Below, in pieces: positions 6,566 through 6,909 of a stretch of DNA of 6,909 bases. The first letter of the stretch is position 1. The number at the start of each line of letters is the position of its first letter. Under the pieces are notes generated by a model. The model worked only from the letters and a program-made list of their open reading frames with translations, did no database searches and was not told where the DNA came from. The translations under genes and the position numbers were made by a program. This DNA comes from Granulosicoccaceae bacterium (GTDB lineage Bacteria > Pseudomonadota > Gammaproteobacteria > Granulosicoccales > Granulosicoccaceae): positions 1-6,909 of the forward strand of contig JALZUX010000681.1 in the NCBI GenBank assembly GCA_023301405.1. The letters run 5' to 3'.

Positions 6566-6909
6566 TTAGAGGGCATCCAGTAACATTTTCGGGTAGTTCG
6601 AAAACACTCCGTCTACCCCGATATTAAATAGTGTCTGCGCTTGATCAACCGAGTTGACTGTATAGCAATATACTTCTAAATCGGCCTCGTGAAACTTTTG
6701 TACGGCATTAGCATTAAGTAAAGAGTTCGCGTGTAGATTGATGCTGGAGGCATTGATCTCTGAGGTAAGCTCTCGCCAGTTCGGTGGTGCCACCAGAAAA
6801 AGTGCTGCGCGTGGTAGGAAGTCAAGTAATGTGGCGCTGTGCTGCAAAGCGATATGGCTAAAGCTTGAGATTACAATTTCCGGCAGATTTTTTGTTTCTT
6901 TCAGGCAGG
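6566..6909 (-). CDS. Glycerophosphodiester phosphodiesterase, C-terminal part (cut by window edge)
   Basis: GDPD enzymes split glycerophosphodiesters from deacylated phospholipids into glycerol 3-phosphate and an alcohol. The frame is open from 6907 to the TAA at 6568-6566, giving the last 113 residues; the N-terminus with the catalytic HRG motif lies beyond the window. Family signatures seen are IVISSFSHIALQ near the start of the fragment, then the conserved barrel end: INLHANSLLNANAVQKFH, VYCYTVNSVDQAQTLF and GVDGVFSNYP. The last resembles the usual GVDGIITDYP block, with Ser-Asn in place of Thr-Asp. It converges with the hydrolase gene, 21 bases away. Cytoplasmic or exported location cannot be judged from this fragment. 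A TTG at 6847 is not the start, because the homology continues upstream. Confidence 0.9.
   Translation of the reverse strand, partial: CLKETKNLPEIVISSFSHIALQHSATLLDFLPRAALFLVAPPNWRELTSEINASSINLHANSLLNANAVQKFHEADLEVYCYTVNSVDQAQTLFNIGVDGVFSNYPKMLLDAL

Overview
The window looks like chromosomal DNA from a gammaproteobacterium, probably marine or environmental. This rests on the style of the TetR/adaptor/RND proteins, a moderate G+C content judged by eye, and the lipoprotein-type hydrolase; no taxonomic marker is present. I see no RNA gene, CRISPR array, insertion sequence or clear phage element.

Right to left on the minus strand, positions 5264 to 306 hold a compact three-gene efflux operon: a TetR-family regulator, a periplasmic adaptor (membrane fusion protein) and an RND inner-membrane permease. 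The regulator and adaptor genes overlap by 4 nt (ATGA), and the adaptor stop and permease start are 1 nt apart, so the three are almost certainly co-transcribed and probably translationally coupled. No outer-membrane channel gene is in the window, so the pump probably borrows a TolC-like protein encoded elsewhere. The permease is full length but has Asp-Gly where AcrB has Asp-Asp in TM4, and Asn where AcrB has the TM10 lysine, so its proton relay is not the textbook AcrB arrangement.

Positions 5265-5680 separate the regulator from a divergent gene and contain the most informative non-coding signal: two 13-bp palindromes (TGACC-N3-GGTCA type) in tandem, 18 bp centre to centre, which are good candidates for the TetR operator. 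The plus-strand gene at 5681-6544 encodes a probable lipoprotein or secreted alpha/beta hydrolase with a complete Ser-Asp-His triad and no assigned function. It converges, 21 bp apart, with the C-terminal part of a glycerophosphodiester phosphodiesterase that runs off the right edge on the minus strand.

The left 305 bases, downstream of the permease, hold no gene I recognise. One minus-strand frame there starts on the permease stop codon (TGATG) and is open to the edge except for a single TAG. Overall this is a recognisable efflux locus with a few points worth checking; I do not see evidence for an entirely new system.
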